From assembly GCA_023380695.1 (NCBI GenBank), contig JAMCRT010000023.1, forward strand, positions 1 to 7,129: a stretch of DNA of 7,129 nt. Direction: 5' to 3'. The translations under genes were made by a program, and so were the position numbers. The notes below the pieces were generated by a model. That model had not been told where the DNA came from. It searched no databases and worked only from the letters and a program-made list of their open reading frames with translations. The stretch comes from Patescibacteria group bacterium. Its GTDB lineage: Bacteria > Patescibacteriota > Dojkabacteria > JAKAPS01 > JAJZLI01. Positions 6,668 through 7,129 of the stretch are shown piece by piece; position 1 is the stretch's first letter; every line of letters starts with the position of its first letter.

Positions 6668-6744
6668 GCGGAAATAGCTCAGTTGATTAGAGCGCATCCT
6701 TGCCAAGGATGAGGTCGCGGGTTTGAGTCCCGTTTTCCGCTCCA
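6668..6744 (+). tRNA. tRNA-Gly (anticodon GCC), CCA encoded
   Basis: The acceptor GCGGAAA (6668-6674) pairs with TTTCCGC (6734-6740), and the discriminator is T6741, as expected for bacterial tRNA-Gly. The anticodon stem CATCC/GGATG encloses TTGCCAA, giving anticodon GCC (6702-6704) for GGC and GGU. The T-arm is GCGGG/TTTGAGT/CCCGT. CCA follows at 6742-6744; it is the only tRNA in this group with an encoded CCA. This may be functional or chance. Without it the gene ends at 6741. Confidence 0.95.
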
Positions 6745-6753
6745 TTTTTATAT

Positions 6754-6824
6754 TGGGATGTGGTGAAACGGCATCACGTTAGGTTTTGGTCCTAAAGTTT
6801 GGGGTTCGAATCCCTGCATCCCAG
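6754..6824 (+). tRNA. tRNA-Gln (anticodon UUG)
   Basis: The acceptor TGGGATG (6754-6760) pairs with CATCCCA (6817-6823), starting with a U1-A72 pair characteristic of tRNA-Gln, and the discriminator is G6824. The anticodon stem TTAGG/CCTAA encloses TTTTGGT, giving anticodon TTG (6786-6788) for CAA and CAG. The T-stem has two wobble pairs at its base. At 71 bases it is slightly short because of a compact D-arm. It is the last tRNA in the cluster. CCA is not encoded. Confidence 0.95.
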
Positions 6825-6897
6825 AAAATAATATTGAGCTTACATTTTAGTTTATCCATTTAAATTAGTATGAATATGTGTATATAATTCATTATGG

Positions 6898-6926
6898 TTG
6901 ATTTTAGAATTATATAATGCTATTAT
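6898..6926 (+). promoter_or_regulatory. Probable promoter upstream of the leader hairpin and NYN gene
   Basis: TTGATT (6898-6903), a 17-base spacer and TATTAT (6921-6926) make a good sigma-70-type pair, predicting initiation near 6933. Other TATAAT boxes occur nearby (6883-6888 and 6913-6918) without a matching -35, so the exact site is uncertain in this AT-rich gap. The transcript would enter the hairpin at 6941-6970 almost at once and then reach the NYN reading frame about 60 bases from its start. Confidence 0.5.
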
Positions 6927-6940
6927 ATAAACACTAAATC

Positions 6941-6980
6941 GCTCTACGAGGTCTTTGACATTTGTAGAGCATTATTTTTA
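6941..6980 (+). terminator. Hairpin with U-rich tail between the tRNA-Gln and NYN genes
   Basis: GCTCTAC (6941-6947) pairs perfectly with GTAGAGC (6964-6970). Three more pairs extend the stem inward, two of them G-U wobbles, and GTC/GAC in the loop can add three more after a bulged A. ATTATTTTTA follows directly. This has the form of an intrinsic terminator and could end the tRNA transcript. It also lies downstream of the probable promoter at 6898-6926, so it could instead be an attenuator or the 3' end of a short RNA. Termination efficiency is uncertain because the T-run is interrupted. Confidence 0.55.
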
Positions 6981-6993
6981 TGTGAATATATTG

Positions 6994-7129
6994 GTGAAAA
7001 AAGAAAGAACGATAATACTAATTGATGGTAGTAATTTTTATTTTAAATTAAAAGATTTAAATTTTCACAATCTTCTAAAATTTGATTTTAGTAATTTTAT
7101 TAAATTAATTTCTCATTCTGGTGATATTA
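6994..7129 (+). CDS. NYN-domain (PIN-like) protein, 3'-truncated by the window edge
   Basis: A frame beginning at GTG 6994 reads MKKERTIILIDGSNFYFKLKDL and stays open to the window end (about 45 residues visible). A short hydrophobic strand ending in LIDGSNFY is the start of the NYN/LabA-like branch of the PIN-like nuclease fold. Its Asp is expected to bind the catalytic metal. Family members are mostly metal-dependent RNases or RNA-processing factors; the target here is unknown. Alternative in-frame starts are TTG 6991 and GTG 6982. I prefer GTG 6994 because the family domain begins within a few residues of the N-terminus. None has a Shine-Dalgarno site. The perfect TTGACA at 6955-6960 could allow a leaderless start, but its -10 match is poor. 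The identification rests on one motif and the visible start of the domain. Confidence 0.7.
   Translation, partial: MKKERTIILIDGSNFYFKLKDLNFHNLLKFDFSNFIKLISHSGDI

Noticed and set aside
6479..6745. An 88-codon minus-strand open frame with a protein-like GSRTHDTRLFRPLLYQLSY string
   Set aside because: It runs antisense through the 3' end of tRNA-Leu(GAG) and across the Val, Phe and Gly tRNA genes. Its repeated motif is the reverse translation of conserved D- and T-arm sequences, a well-known false gene.
6955..6984. A TTGACA-based promoter for a leaderless NYN transcript
   Set aside because: The -35 is perfect, but the best -10 at suitable spacing (TATGTG at 6979-6984) matches only three bases. 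I kept it as a side note rather than a feature.

Overview
This window looks like chromosomal DNA from a very AT-rich bacterium, most likely a member of the Candidate Phyla Radiation (Patescibacteria). That placement is inference. It rests on the Lys/Asn/Ile-rich proteins, the form of SecG (77 residues with a QNRSAGL-type loop and FYRTRRGIEKFL), an orphan membrane-anchored family 5 solute-binding protein next to it, the lack of convincing Shine-Dalgarno sites, and very tight gene packing. All five complete stop codons are TAA. Nothing suggests a recoded TGA, and I see no mobile element, CRISPR array or other sign of transfer.

Layout. (1) Positions 2-316, plus strand: the 3' part of a small two-knuckle zinc-ribbon protein. 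Its TAA overlaps the stop of the convergent next gene by four bases (TTAA). (2) Positions 313-2406, minus strand: a 697-residue protein with the first and last domains of phosphoenolpyruvate synthase. The central phosphohistidine domain is replaced by a charged linker, and most catalytic residues I can align are substituted. It has its own clear sigma-70-type promoter. (3) Positions 2521-4443, minus strand: a secreted, C-terminally membrane-anchored transglutaminase-fold protein with an intact Cys-His-Asp triad. (4) Positions 4468-4701 and 4711-6285, plus strand: secG followed 9 bases later by the solute-binding protein gene. secG and the transglutaminase gene diverge from start codons only 24 bases apart. 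(5) Positions 6286-6824: six tRNA genes in a row, Leu(CAG), Leu(GAG), Val(UAC), Phe(GAA), Gly(GCC) and Gln(UUG). The first begins at the base directly after the solute-binding protein's stop codon. The others follow a promoter with a perfect TATAAT box. (6) Positions 6825-7129: a promoter, a hairpin followed by a U-rich tract, and the first part of a NYN-domain (PIN-like nuclease) gene that runs off the window.

The middle of the window is a cell-surface neighbourhood: a translocon subunit, an extracytoplasmic binding protein and an extracytoplasmic transglutaminase-like protein. secG and the binding protein gene probably share a transcript with the first tRNA-Leu, so RNase P cleavage at the tRNA 5' end would also define the mRNA 3' end. 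The best candidate for undescribed biology is the PEP-synthase-like protein, which looks like a retained pseudoenzyme. Next are the zero-gap mRNA/tRNA junction and the leader hairpin before the NYN gene.
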